Shown one piece after another: positions 26,236 through 34,729 of a DNA stretch of 64,000 bases. Position numbers and translations under genes: made by a program. Numbering within the stretch: position 1 is the first letter of the stretch; every line of letters begins with the position of its first letter. Source of the stretch: Jiangella endophytica (GTDB lineage Bacteria; Actinomycetota; Actinomycetes; Jiangellales; Jiangellaceae); assembly GCF_003427025.1 (NCBI RefSeq), contig NZ_QVAI01000007.1:241219-305218 (forward strand), read 5' to 3'. A model generated the notes under the pieces. The model was not told the DNA's origin, did no database searches, and was given only the letters and a program-made list of their open reading frames with translations.

Positions 26236-26493
26236 TCAGACCGCGGCCAGCTTGGACTCGACGAACTCCGTCAGCGTCCCCAGCGTCTCGAAGAGATCGG
26301 CGTCGAACTCGTCGTCGGCGATGGTGATGCCGAACCGGTCCTCGATGGCCGTCACCAGCTGCAGGACGCCCAGCGAGTCCAGCTCCGGCAGCGAGCCGAA
26401 GAGGGCGGTGTCCGTGTGGAGGTCCTCGGGGCGCTGGGCGAGGTCCAGCGACTCGATCAGCACCGTGCGGACGGTGTCCTGGGTCTGGGTCAT
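26236..26493 (-). CDS. Acyl carrier protein
   Basis: 85 residues; the ATG at 26493 follows AAGGAGC. The phosphopantetheine attachment Ser40 sits in LPELDSLGVLQLV, the carrier-protein signature. The protein is strongly acidic with helix IV FDADLFETLGTLTEFVES. It stands directly after a PLP decarboxylase and an acyl-CoA ligase, rather than with fatty-acid genes, so it is a dedicated carrier for the polysaccharide-modification module. Confidence 0.92.
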   Translation of the reverse strand: MTQTQDTVRTVLIESLDLAQRPEDLHTDTALFGSLPELDSLGVLQLVTAIEDRFGITIADDEFDADLFETLGTLTEFVESKLAAV

Positions 26494-26525
26494 GTGCGCT
26501 CCTTGTGCGATGGTTCCGGGTCGGG

Positions 26526-27752
26526 TCAGACGAGGACTTCGAGCGGGGCCGGGTGTCCGAGGAAGGCCGTCGGGCTGGCGGTGAGGCCGTACGCGCCGGC
26601 CTGGAAGATCACGACGAGGTCGCCGATGTCGGCCGCGGGCAGCTCGACGTCGTCGCCGAGCAGGTCCAGCGGGGTGCAGAGACAGCCGACCACGGTGGCG
26701 GTCTCGGCGCCGGACTTCTCCGCGCGGTTGCCGACCACGAGCGGGTAGTTGCGGCGGATGACCTGCCCGAAGTTGCCCGACGCCGCGAGTTGGTGGTGCA
26801 TGCCGCCGTCGACGACGAGGTAGGTCTTGCCGCGCGACACCTTGCGGTCGAGGACGCGGGTGACGTAGACGCCGCACTCACCGACGATGTACCGGCCCAG
26901 CTCGATGACGGGCACCGCGTCGGGCAGCCGCCGCGCCAGTGCGCCGCCGACGAGCTCGTGCAGGTGGCCGGCGACGACGTCGAGGTCGAGCGGCCGGTCC
27001 TTCTCGACGTACGGGATGCCGAACCCGCCGCCGAGGTTGAGATAGCGCACCGGCGCGGGCAGGTGGTCGGCGAGGCCCGCCACCAGGTCGACGGTGCGCC
27101 GCTGCGCCTCGGCGATGATCTCGGCGTTGAGGTTCTGCGAGCCGGCGAAGACGTGGAAGCCGAGCCAGTTCACGCCGGCCGCGGCGAACTCGCGCAGCAC
27201 GGCGGGCACCTGCTCGGCGTCGATGCCGAACTGCTGCGGGCCGCCGCCCATGCGCATGCCGGAGCCCTTGACCGCGAAGTCGGGGTTGACGCGGACGGCG
27301 ACGTTCGGCGTAAGGCCGAGGTCGTCGCCGGCCGACACGACCCGGGCCAGCTCCGTGGGCGACTCGACCTCGACGATGATGCCCGCCGCCACCGCCTGCC
27401 GGACCTCTGCCGGTGTCTTGCCGGGGCCGGCGAAGCTGACCCGGCCGGGCGCGATGACGGTGTCGAGGGCGGCGTGCATCTCCAGGCCCGAGGCGACGTC
27501 GATGCGGTCGACCCGGTGCGCCAGATGCTGCACGACGGCCGGCATCGGGTTGGCCTTCATGGCGTAGCTGAGCTGCACCGACGTCGGCAGCGACGAACGC
27601 AGCCGGTCGATGCGGGCGTCCAGCAGCCCGCGGTCGTAGGCGAAGAACGGTGTCGAGCCGACGCGGTCGGCGAGCCGGCTCAGCGCCAGCCCGCCGACCC
27701 GCAGCTCGCCGTCGGCCGTACCGAACGCGGCGATGTGCTCCTGCGGCTTCAC
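26526..27752 (-). CDS. PLP-dependent decarboxylase of the exosortase-A-associated type (alanine-racemase fold)
   Basis: 408 residues from the GTG at 27752, overlapping the ligase stop (GTGA). PLP Lys66 is in LSYAMKANPM. Other marks are FHVFAGSQNLN, LGGGFGIPY (phosphate loop), VIELGRYIVGECG, the Cys loop GCLCTPLDLL and AYGLTASPTAFLGHP near the end. These patterns, especially DGGMHHQLAASGNFGQVIRRNYP, match what I remember of the family TIGR03099, found beside a matching ligase and carrier protein in exosortase-A polysaccharide loci. Related enzymes decarboxylate diaminopimelate or ornithine; here the substrate may be an amino acid held on the carrier protein. No exosortase gene is seen in the window. 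Confidence 0.85.
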   Translation of the reverse strand: MKPQEHIAAFGTADGELRVGGLALSRLADRVGSTPFFAYDRGLLDARIDRLRSSLPTSVQLSYAMKANPMPAVVQHLAHRVDRIDVASGLEMHAALDTVIAPGRVSFAGPGKTPAEVRQAVAAGIIVEVESPTELARVVSAGDDLGLTPNVAVRVNPDFAVKGSGMRMGGGPQQFGIDAEQVPAVLREFAAAGVNWLGFHVFAGSQNLNAEIIAEAQRRTVDLVAGLADHLPAPVRYLNLGGGFGIPYVEKDRPLDLDVVAGHLHELVGGALARRLPDAVPVIELGRYIVGECGVYVTRVLDRKVSRGKTYLVVDGGMHHQLAASGNFGQVIRRNYPLVVGNRAEKSGAETATVVGCLCTPLDLLGDDVELPAADIGDLVVIFQAGAYGLTASPTAFLGHPAPLEVLV

Positions 27753-29314
27753 CGGACCCCCTCCGCCCTGATCAGCCCGCGGTCGAACTTGCCGTTGGGC
27801 GAGCGTGGCAGTTCCGTGCGGACCTCGACCTCGGCCGGGACCATGTAGAGCGGCAGCACCTGGCGCAGCGCGGTCAGCAGCGCCGCGACGTCCAGCTCCG
27901 CCTCGGCGGGCGTGGCGACGAGGACGATCCGCTGCCCCAGTGCCGTGTCGTCGACCCCGACGGCGACGGCGTCGCGCACCAGCCCGGTGCCGTACGCGGC
28001 CTCCTCGACCTCCGTCGGGCTGACCCGGTAGCCGGAGGTCTTGATCATGTCGTCCTTGCGGCCCACGAAGTAGAGGAAACCCTCGTCGTCGGCGACGACG
28101 GTGTCGCCGGACCACACCGCGAGCTCCGGCGTGCGCCACTGTTCGCCCGGCCGTGGCAGCGGCTTGTACCGCTGGGCCGTCCGGACCGGGTCGTTCCAGT
28201 AGCCCAGCGCCACCAACGCCCCCCGATGCACCAGCTCCCCCTCCTCACCCGGCTCGCACGGCGTCCCGTCCGGTCGCACCACCAGGATCTCCGCGTTCGG
28301 GATCGCCTTGCCGATGGAGTCCGGCCGCCGGTCGACCTCGGCGGGGTCGAGGTAGGTGGAGCGGAACGCCTCGGTGAGCCCGTACATCAGGAACGGACGG
28401 GCCTCGGTGAAGATGCCGCGCAGCCGGTCCAGCGTCACCCGTGGCATCCGGCCGCCGGTGTTGGCCCAGTAGCGCAGCTTGCGGGCCGCCGCCTCCGGCC
28501 AGGGCACGTCGGCCAGTTGCAGCCAGAGCGGCGGGACACAGGTCAGGCCGGTGACGCCGTAGCGCTCGCACAGCTTCGGCACCTCGCGCGGCAGCAGGTA
28601 GTTCATCAGCACGCAGTGCGCGCCGACCGAGAAGGCCGTGGTCACCTGGCTCAGCCCGGCGTCGAAGCTGAGCGGCAGCACGCTGAGGATGACGTCGTGC
28701 GCGCTGTTGCCCAGATAGCCGCTCACGCTCTCGGCGCCGACGATGAGGTTGCGGTGGCTCAGCACCACGCCCTTGGGCCTTCCGGTGCTGCCCGACGTGT
28801 AGAGGATCGCCGCCGGGTCGACGTCGATGGCCGGCGACGGATCCGGCTCGCCACCCGCCTCCTGACCCGCGTCCCAGCCGTGCACGCGGTGACCGGCGGC
28901 CGGCGCCGCGCCATCGCCCACGACGACGACGTCGGTGACCGCGGTCGTCGGCAGCACCGAGCCCAGCTGGCCGAGCCGGTCGGCGGACGTGACGAGCACC
29001 GTCGCCCCGCTGTCGGCCAGGATGTGCCCGACCTGGGCGGCCTTGAGCACGTGGTTCACCGGCACGAACACCCCGCCGGCGGCCGACACGGCGACGAATG
29101 CCGCCACCGTCTCGATCCGCTTCTCCAGGTAGATCGCCACCCGGTCGCCGCGGCGGAGGCCGAGGCCGGCCAGTTGCGCCGCGGCGGCCTGCGCCGTCCG
29201 CCAGACGTCGGCGTAGCTCACCGTCTGGTTCCGGTAGGTCAGCGCCGGCGCGTCGGGCCGGGCGGCGGCGGCCTGGCCGAGCAGATCGTGGAAGCCGGTC
29301 CTGATCATGGTCAC
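27749..29314 (-). CDS. Acyl-CoA/acyl-ACP ligase (AMP-forming), exosortase-A-associated type
   Basis: 521 residues; the GTG at 29314 follows AGGAGGG and overlaps the previous stop. Adenylation motifs are complete: ILYTSGSTGRPKGVVLSH (about 170-187), YGLTEAFRSTYLDP (about 315), GDTVVADDEGFLYFVGRKDDMIKTSGYRVSP (about 425-455) and the catalytic Lys in SPNGKFDRG near 510. RRPDSIGKAIPNAEILVVR and the VHRGALVALGYWNDP segment match TIGR03098 from memory, a family that travels with the PLP decarboxylase and carrier protein found next here. It probably activates a small acid or amino acid and loads it onto the 26.2 kb carrier protein. Confidence 0.87.
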   Translation of the reverse strand: MTMIRTGFHDLLGQAAAARPDAPALTYRNQTVSYADVWRTAQAAAAQLAGLGLRRGDRVAIYLEKRIETVAAFVAVSAAGGVFVPVNHVLKAAQVGHILADSGATVLVTSADRLGQLGSVLPTTAVTDVVVVGDGAAPAAGHRVHGWDAGQEAGGEPDPSPAIDVDPAAILYTSGSTGRPKGVVLSHRNLIVGAESVSGYLGNSAHDVILSVLPLSFDAGLSQVTTAFSVGAHCVLMNYLLPREVPKLCERYGVTGLTCVPPLWLQLADVPWPEAAARKLRYWANTGGRMPRVTLDRLRGIFTEARPFLMYGLTEAFRSTYLDPAEVDRRPDSIGKAIPNAEILVVRPDGTPCEPGEEGELVHRGALVALGYWNDPVRTAQRYKPLPRPGEQWRTPELAVWSGDTVVADDEGFLYFVGRKDDMIKTSGYRVSPTEVEEAAYGTGLVRDAVAVGVDDTALGQRIVLVATPAEAELDVAALLTALRQVLPLYMVPAEVEVRTELPRSPNGKFDRGLIRAEGVR

Positions 29315-30636
29315 GGCGCCCTCCTCTCCCTGAGGTAGCGGTCGAACTCGGAGGTGTCGTCGAGATCGACGTAGCGGCGGCCCTGCGGGTCGGTGTCCTG
29401 GCCGGGCTCGCCCGCGGGAACGGCGGGGCCCGGGCGGGAGAACCCGGTCAGCTCGTCGTACACCGACACGTACGCCTCGGCCTGTGCGCGCCAGTCGAGC
29501 TCCGCGGCGACCCGGGCGCGGGCCTTCCGGCCCAGCTCCGCGCGCCGTCCGGGGTCGTCGATCAGCTTCTCGACGGCGTCGGCGAAGGCCGGGATGTCGC
29601 CGGACGGCACGTACAGCACGCTGTCCGCCCCGGACACCCGGGTCTCGGCCAGGTCGAACGCGACGGACGGCAGCCCGTAGGCCATGTACTCCATCGTCTT
29701 GTTCATCGTCGACACGTCGTTGAGCGGCGTCCCGAGATCCGGGCCGACGCCGATGTCCGCGCGGCTCAGGTACTCGGCGATCTGCCCGCGGTCGACCCGG
29801 CCGGTGAAGGTGACGTGGTCGTCCAGCCCGAGCGACCCGGACTGCGCCTTCAGGTCCTCGAGGCAGTCACCGAACCCGAGCAGGGTCGCGGTCACCTCCG
29901 TCCGGCCGCGCCGGTGCACCAACTCGTCGACGACGAGCAGCACCTGGTCGACGCCGTCCTGCGGGCCCATGATGCCGAGGTAGACGAGGACGACGCGGCC
30001 GGCCGGCCGCGGCCGCTCCGGGTAGACGGGCCGCATCGCCTGCGTGTCGGGCCCGCTGCGGACCACGGTGACGTGCTCCGGCCGTCGGTCGCCGCGGCGG
30101 ATCGCGATCGCCCGGTAGGACTCGTTGGTCGAGATGACCCGGTGCGCGGCCCTAAACGTGCGGCGTTCCAGCCAGACCAGGGCGCGGTACTGCGCCTTCT
30201 GGCCACGGCCCTGTGGCTCACCGAACCGCGACAGGAACAGCTCGGGGTTGAGGTCGTGGTGGTCGAAGACGAACCGCACCCCGAACGGGCGCCACAGCAG
30301 CGCCAGCAACCAGTACGTGTCCGGCGGGTTGCACGCCTGGATGACGTGGAACCGGCCGGCCCGCCGGACCCGCAGCGACAGCCAGGCCGTCCGCAGCCAG
30401 CAGTAGGCGAACTCCCAGGCGAACCCGAGCAGTCCCTTCGCCTCGGGCGCGGGCCGGTACTTGTAGAGGTCGACGCCGTCGACGACCTCGTGGTCCGGGT
30501 CGCCCGGGCCCTTGGGGCAGATCACGCTGACGCGGTAGCCGCGCGCGAGCAGCGCCTGGCACTCCAGCCACACGCGCCGGTCCAGCGGGACCGGGAGGTT
30601 CTGCACGATGATGAGGATGTGCGGGTGACTGGTCAT
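29311..30636 (-). CDS. GT4-family glycosyltransferase
   Basis: 441 residues, GT-B fold. The acceptor half begins ILIIVQNLPVPLDRRVWLECQALLARGYRVSVICPKG and includes FVFDHHDLNPELFLSRFG. The donor half contains TATLLGFGDCLEDLKA, VTFTGRVDRGQIAEYLSRADIGVGPD and the E-x7-type motif KTMEYMAYGLPSVAFDLAETR. The protein ends with an acidic/basic tail after RPGPAVPAGEPGQ. ATGA overlaps at both ends link it to the flippase upstream and the ligase downstream. Confidence 0.92.
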   Translation of the reverse strand: MTSHPHILIIVQNLPVPLDRRVWLECQALLARGYRVSVICPKGPGDPDHEVVDGVDLYKYRPAPEAKGLLGFAWEFAYCWLRTAWLSLRVRRAGRFHVIQACNPPDTYWLLALLWRPFGVRFVFDHHDLNPELFLSRFGEPQGRGQKAQYRALVWLERRTFRAAHRVISTNESYRAIAIRRGDRRPEHVTVVRSGPDTQAMRPVYPERPRPAGRVVLVYLGIMGPQDGVDQVLLVVDELVHRRGRTEVTATLLGFGDCLEDLKAQSGSLGLDDHVTFTGRVDRGQIAEYLSRADIGVGPDLGTPLNDVSTMNKTMEYMAYGLPSVAFDLAETRVSGADSVLYVPSGDIPAFADAVEKLIDDPGRRAELGRKARARVAAELDWRAQAEAYVSVYDELTGFSRPGPAVPAGEPGQDTDPQGRRYVDLDDTSEFDRYLRERRAP

Positions 30637-32216
30637 GTGTGCTCCATCGAGTTGACCAGGATGCCGACCCGGCCGGCCCGGGTGTGGCGGGGCAGATAGC
30701 CGGTCCGGCTGTGCCGCGGCAGGTAGTCGGGCCGGTCCCGGCCCGGCAGGTAACCGGCGATGTCGGTGATGACGGACGGCGCCAGCACGGCGGTCGCGCC
30801 CGCATAGGCCACCAGGATCGCGAGGCCGGTCAGGGCGACGCCGACGATCGGCGGCAGCCAGGCCGTCGCCGTCATGACGATCCAGCCCACGGCGGCGCCG
30901 ACCGGAACCGCGGCGGCGAGGAAGCCGAACGGCCCGGCCAGCGTCCAGGGCCGGGTCCGCAGCAGCCGCGCGACCAGGAACCAGCGCGACGCCGTCGCGA
31001 CTGCGGCCACCACGAGGAAGCCGGTCGCGACGCCGACGAGTCCCCACCGCACGGTGAGCGCCGTCGTCGCGACCGTGAGGATGTCGATGGCCAGCGCGTA
31101 CCCGAACCAGCGGCCGGGGCGGCCGAGGCCGTAGAAGAGCCCGTGGTCGAGGGTGGCCCCGACCACCATGATCCCGGCGAGTGCGAGGATCTGGGCCACC
31201 GGGACGCTCTCCTCCCAGCCGTCGCCGAAGACCAGCGGCAGGATCAGCGGCGCGCCCACCGCGAGCAGGGTCAACGGCGGTGCCAGGACGGCGTAGGTCA
31301 TCCGCAGCGCGCGCAGGTAGGCCTCGCGCAACCGGTCGGCGGAGTCGCGGATCTTCGCGAACGCGACCATCGTCACCGGGAGCAGCGCCGCGCCGGTGAG
31401 CTCCTGCACGATCTGCACCAGCCGCTGCGCGATGTTGAGGTAGCCGAGCGCGGCCATGCCGAGGCCGACGGAGACGATCGCGGTCTCGGCCCACTGGCGG
31501 CAGACGGCGACACACTCGACGCCGAGGACCTGGCCGCCGAACCGGGCCATGACGGCGAACTGGCGGCGCGAGAAGGTGAACGACGGCCACCAGCGCGCGG
31601 CCGTCCAGGCCAGCAGCGCCGTCAGCCCCTGGACCGTCAGCACCTGGCCGACCAGCGCCCAGACGCCCGAACCGGCGAGCACCATCGCGACGGCGACGAC
31701 CTGCGCGACGACGGACGCGACGGTGCCCTGGATAGCCAGTGTCCGGAACCGCATCGCGCGCCGCAGGATCGCCGTCGGCACCGACCCCAGCGCGGTCGCC
31801 AGCACGGCCAGCGCCAGCACCTGCAGCACCGGTACGACCTCGCCGGAGTCGAAGGCCAGCCCGAACAGCGGCGCGGCCGCGACCACGGCGACGCCGAGCA
31901 CCACCCCGGCGAGCGCGGAGAACCAGAAGGCCGTGCTCAGCAGCCGCCGACCGGCGTGGTCGACCTGGACGATGTAGGCGGCGAAGCCCAGGTCGGCCAG
32001 GAGGTAGAAGAACGGCAGCACCGTCGAGGCCGCGGCGACGACGCCGAAGTCCTCCGGGCTGAGGAAGCGGGTGAGCACGGCGATGGTCACCAGGCCGGAG
32101 AGCCGGACCGCCCACTTCTGGACGGTCAGCCAGAGCACCCCCGCGGCGGCCTGCCGGCCGACGGACGTGTCTGGCTCCTCGCTCGTCTTCAGCTGGTCGT
32201 CAATCATCGTCGACAC
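30633..32216 (-). CDS. Wzx-type flippase (polysaccharide biosynthesis export protein)
   Basis: 527 residues with about 13 membrane segments. It begins in typical fashion after a short polar tail: GVLWLTVQKWAVRLSGLVTIAVLTRFLSPEDFGVVAAASTVLPFFYLLADLGFAAYIVQ. This is the MATE/Wzx signature of flippases that move undecaprenyl-linked repeat units across the membrane. I kept the GTG at 32216, though the ATG at 32207 is possible; neither has a strong ribosome site. Together with Wzy and the Wzz-like proteins it completes a Wzx/Wzy pathway. Confidence 0.9.
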   Translation of the reverse strand: MSTMIDDQLKTSEEPDTSVGRQAAAGVLWLTVQKWAVRLSGLVTIAVLTRFLSPEDFGVVAAASTVLPFFYLLADLGFAAYIVQVDHAGRRLLSTAFWFSALAGVVLGVAVVAAAPLFGLAFDSGEVVPVLQVLALAVLATALGSVPTAILRRAMRFRTLAIQGTVASVVAQVVAVAMVLAGSGVWALVGQVLTVQGLTALLAWTAARWWPSFTFSRRQFAVMARFGGQVLGVECVAVCRQWAETAIVSVGLGMAALGYLNIAQRLVQIVQELTGAALLPVTMVAFAKIRDSADRLREAYLRALRMTYAVLAPPLTLLAVGAPLILPLVFGDGWEESVPVAQILALAGIMVVGATLDHGLFYGLGRPGRWFGYALAIDILTVATTALTVRWGLVGVATGFLVVAAVATASRWFLVARLLRTRPWTLAGPFGFLAAAVPVGAAVGWIVMTATAWLPPIVGVALTGLAILVAYAGATAVLAPSVITDIAGYLPGRDRPDYLPRHSRTGYLPRHTRAGRVGILVNSMEHT

Positions 32217-32240
32217 CAGATCAGTGACCGGTCCGCGGCG

Positions 32241-33470
32241 TCACGATCCGTACACCTCGTGCTCGAGAAGGCGCAGCACATCGGACTGGGCCTTGGTCCA
32301 GCCGAACTGCCGCACCGACTCCGCGGCGGCCTTCGCGGCCACGTCGCGGTCCGCACGGGTGACGACGGCGCTCAGCGCGGCGGCGATGCCGTGCGGCGTC
32401 GGCGGCGCCCACGCGACGTGCTCGTTGACCAGGTCGGCCCGCGAGTGCACGGAGTCGTTGACGACGGGGACGGTGCCGGCCGCGAGCATCTCCTCGGCGA
32501 CCAGCGAGATGTTGGTGAAGGACATCGCGAGGCCCGCGATGCTGGAGTTGTAGAGCTCGTTCAGCTCCGCAGGGGTGAGCCGCCCGTGCTGGACCGCCGG
32601 GAACGGCAGGTTCTTCACCACGGTCCCGTAGAAGTGGATGGGGACCTGCGGGTGCTGCTCGTGGAAGCGCTGCAGCGCCAGCCGGGCCAGCCAGTAGCCG
32701 CGCCGCGGCACCGTCGGCCGGGCGTACAGCACGACGCCGGTGCGCTCGCGGCCGTCGAGCAGCCGGTAGACCGACGTGTCGCAGCCGAACTCCGTCACGT
32801 CCGGGGCCAGCCCGAGCTCCGAGCGCAGCGCCTGCGCGACCATCTCGCCCAGCGCGATGTTGCGGAACCCGAACCGGTAGGTGTCCTCGGCCAGCGAGTA
32901 CAGCGAGCCGCGCGGGTAGAAGTACGGCTCGAAGTCCTGGATGAAGTACAGCCGCCGCATGGGCGTCGACCCGCGGCGGGCCAGCACGTGCGCGGTGTCC
33001 CAGGACGACGCGACGCAGGCGTCGACGCCGGCGATGCCCGCCGACGCGTCGCGGACCTCGGCGCGGATGTGCGGCCACCAGTCGCGGATGACCCGTTCCT
33101 GCTCACGCAGGTCGCCCCCGTAGCGGTCATAGAGGAACAGCACGCACCGGTGGCCGGCCTTCTCGACCGCCTCGACCATGCGGAACAGGGTCGTGTGGCC
33201 ACCGGAGCCGGCCCGCGGCGGCACGGTCACCCAGCCGACGGTCATGGGCTGCGACCGCGGCGGCCGCCACTGGGGCACGGCGAGGTCCAGCTGCGTGGAG
33301 TCGGCGATGTCGTCGTAGAGCAACGGTTCGTCCAGGCTCGCCGCGTCCAGCCGGTCATAGGCGACGCGGGTGAGCCGCTGCGCCAGGGCTCGCGGGCCGT
33401 CCTGACGCAGGATGCCGGCGGCCTTGGCGAGCTTCGCGCCCAGGTGGCGGGTCGCGTCGGCGGCGCTCAT
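32241..33470 (-). CDS. WsaF-like GT4 glycosyltransferase (rhamnan-type)
   Basis: 409 residues. After an N-terminal helical region, TVGWVTVPPRAGSGGHTTLFRMVEAVEKAGHRCVLFLYDRYG matches the start of WsaF-type transferases. It continues with YFIQDFEPYFYPRGSLYSLAEDTYRFGFRNIALG, another hallmark. The donor half contains VVLYARPTVPRRGYWLARLAL and SFTNISLVAEEMLAAGTVPVVND. WsaF from a Geobacillus S-layer glycan locus is a rhamnosyltransferase, so a rhamnose-like donor is plausible here. The ATG at 33470 overlaps the preceding stop by four bases. Confidence 0.88.
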   Translation of the reverse strand: MSAADATRHLGAKLAKAAGILRQDGPRALAQRLTRVAYDRLDAASLDEPLLYDDIADSTQLDLAVPQWRPPRSQPMTVGWVTVPPRAGSGGHTTLFRMVEAVEKAGHRCVLFLYDRYGGDLREQERVIRDWWPHIRAEVRDASAGIAGVDACVASSWDTAHVLARRGSTPMRRLYFIQDFEPYFYPRGSLYSLAEDTYRFGFRNIALGEMVAQALRSELGLAPDVTEFGCDTSVYRLLDGRERTGVVLYARPTVPRRGYWLARLALQRFHEQHPQVPIHFYGTVVKNLPFPAVQHGRLTPAELNELYNSSIAGLAMSFTNISLVAEEMLAAGTVPVVNDSVHSRADLVNEHVAWAPPTPHGIAAALSAVVTRADRDVAAKAAAESVRQFGWTKAQSDVLRLLEHEVYGS

Positions 33471-34729
33471 CGGCCTACCCCCTCAACCGGCTGGCTCACG
33501 ACGTCGGTGTCGCGCTGCTTCCACTCCAGTGCGCCGGACGGCCGCCGGCCGGACAGCCGGCCCAGCTTGGCGGCCATGATCCGGCCCTCCATGCCGAGAT
33601 CGCGCACCCACTGATGGCTCGACGCGGTCCGCAGCGCCTGTTCGTACACGTCGGCCAGCCGTCCGGCCATCGCGGCGAGGCCGAAGTTCCGCTCCGCGAA
33701 CACGCGTGCCTCGGCCCCGAGCCGCTCGCGTTCCCCGGCGTCGGCGACCAGCGGCCGGAGGTTCCCGGTGAGCAGGCCGGCGCCGTCCGTGACCTCGTAC
33801 GGCGACCAGAAGCTGTTACGGAAGATCGCCGCGACGCCGGGCTCGCGGAAGACCGCGCTCCAGCCGCGTTCGCCGAGGACCACCAGCGGCTTGCCGAACG
33901 CCAGCCCCCGCGCGGCCGAACTGCCCATGCCCAGCACGATGTCGGCGGCGTCGTAGGCGGGCCGCGGGTCGGCCAGCGGGCCGGCGAAGACGACCGCCGT
34001 CCGGCCCAGCCGGACGTTGACGACGTCGGCGAGCACCCGCAGCCGCGCCGCCGCGTCGCCCGTGCCGACGACGATCAGACACACCCGCGGGTCGCCGAGC
34101 CGTTCGACGGCGTGGATGGCGTCCTCGATGCCGTGCGCCTTCATCTCCTCCGAGATGCGGCTGACGATCACGAGCACGACGGCATCGGCGGCCAGCCCGA
34201 GGTCACGGCGGAAGGCGGCGCGGTCGGTGACGCCAGGTGCGTCGCGCGCCATGTCGACCGGCGGGCTGACCAACGTCACCCCACCGCGTCTGCCGGCCAG
34301 TTCATCGCGCAGGTACCCGGTGCCGATCACCAGCGGGATCGACGGATGGGTCCGCGGGTCGAACGACATCTCGTAGATCGTGCGGACCAGGGCCCGCCGG
34401 CCCAGGAACCCCGCGCCCCAGTAGGCGGCTCGCTCCGACGTGCTGAACGCGTGCACGAGCGACGCCCCGTAACCACGCGCCATCCGCGACAGCACCCGCC
34501 CGTGCGCGAACAACGGCGCGGGCCGCTCGTAGGCCCGCGCCGTCACCCCGTAGTCGGCACTCACGTCGAGCACCGAGGGGCCCGCCGGCAGGGTGTCCCT
34601 CGGACCGACGAGCAGGCTGTCGTACCCGTGCTCGGCCACCGCCGCGGACAACTGCACGGCGTTGATCTGCGCCCCGCCGAGCTCGAGGTTGTCGAGCTGG
34701 ACGAGGACCCGGGGCCGTCGCGTGGTCAT
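33467..34729 (-). CDS. GT4-family glycosyltransferase
   Basis: 420 residues from the ATG at 34729. GT-B fold: PRVLVQLDNLELGGAQINAVQLSAAVAEHGYDSLLVGP at the start, VLVIVSRISEEMKAHGIEDAIHAVERL and CLIVVGTGDAAARLRVLA in the donor half. GMGSSAARGLAFGKPLVVLGERGW occupies the position of the usual E-x7-E motif, without the first Glu. The last 40 residues (DVVSQPVEGVGR end) look disordered. It is coupled to both neighbours by four-base overlaps. Confidence 0.87.
   Translation of the reverse strand: MTTRRPRVLVQLDNLELGGAQINAVQLSAAVAEHGYDSLLVGPRDTLPAGPSVLDVSADYGVTARAYERPAPLFAHGRVLSRMARGYGASLVHAFSTSERAAYWGAGFLGRRALVRTIYEMSFDPRTHPSIPLVIGTGYLRDELAGRRGGVTLVSPPVDMARDAPGVTDRAAFRRDLGLAADAVVLVIVSRISEEMKAHGIEDAIHAVERLGDPRVCLIVVGTGDAAARLRVLADVVNVRLGRTAVVFAGPLADPRPAYDAADIVLGMGSSAARGLAFGKPLVVLGERGWSAVFREPGVAAIFRNSFWSPYEVTDGAGLLTGNLRPLVADAGERERLGAEARVFAERNFGLAAMAGRLADVYEQALRTASSHQWVRDLGMEGRIMAAKLGRLSGRRPSGALEWKQRDTDVVSQPVEGVGR

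Noticed and set aside
30639..33614. 991-codon open frame on the plus strand
   Set aside because: Lies opposite the flippase and two glycosyltransferase genes, shows no motif and is rich in Arg/Gly/His repeats as expected of a shadow frame.
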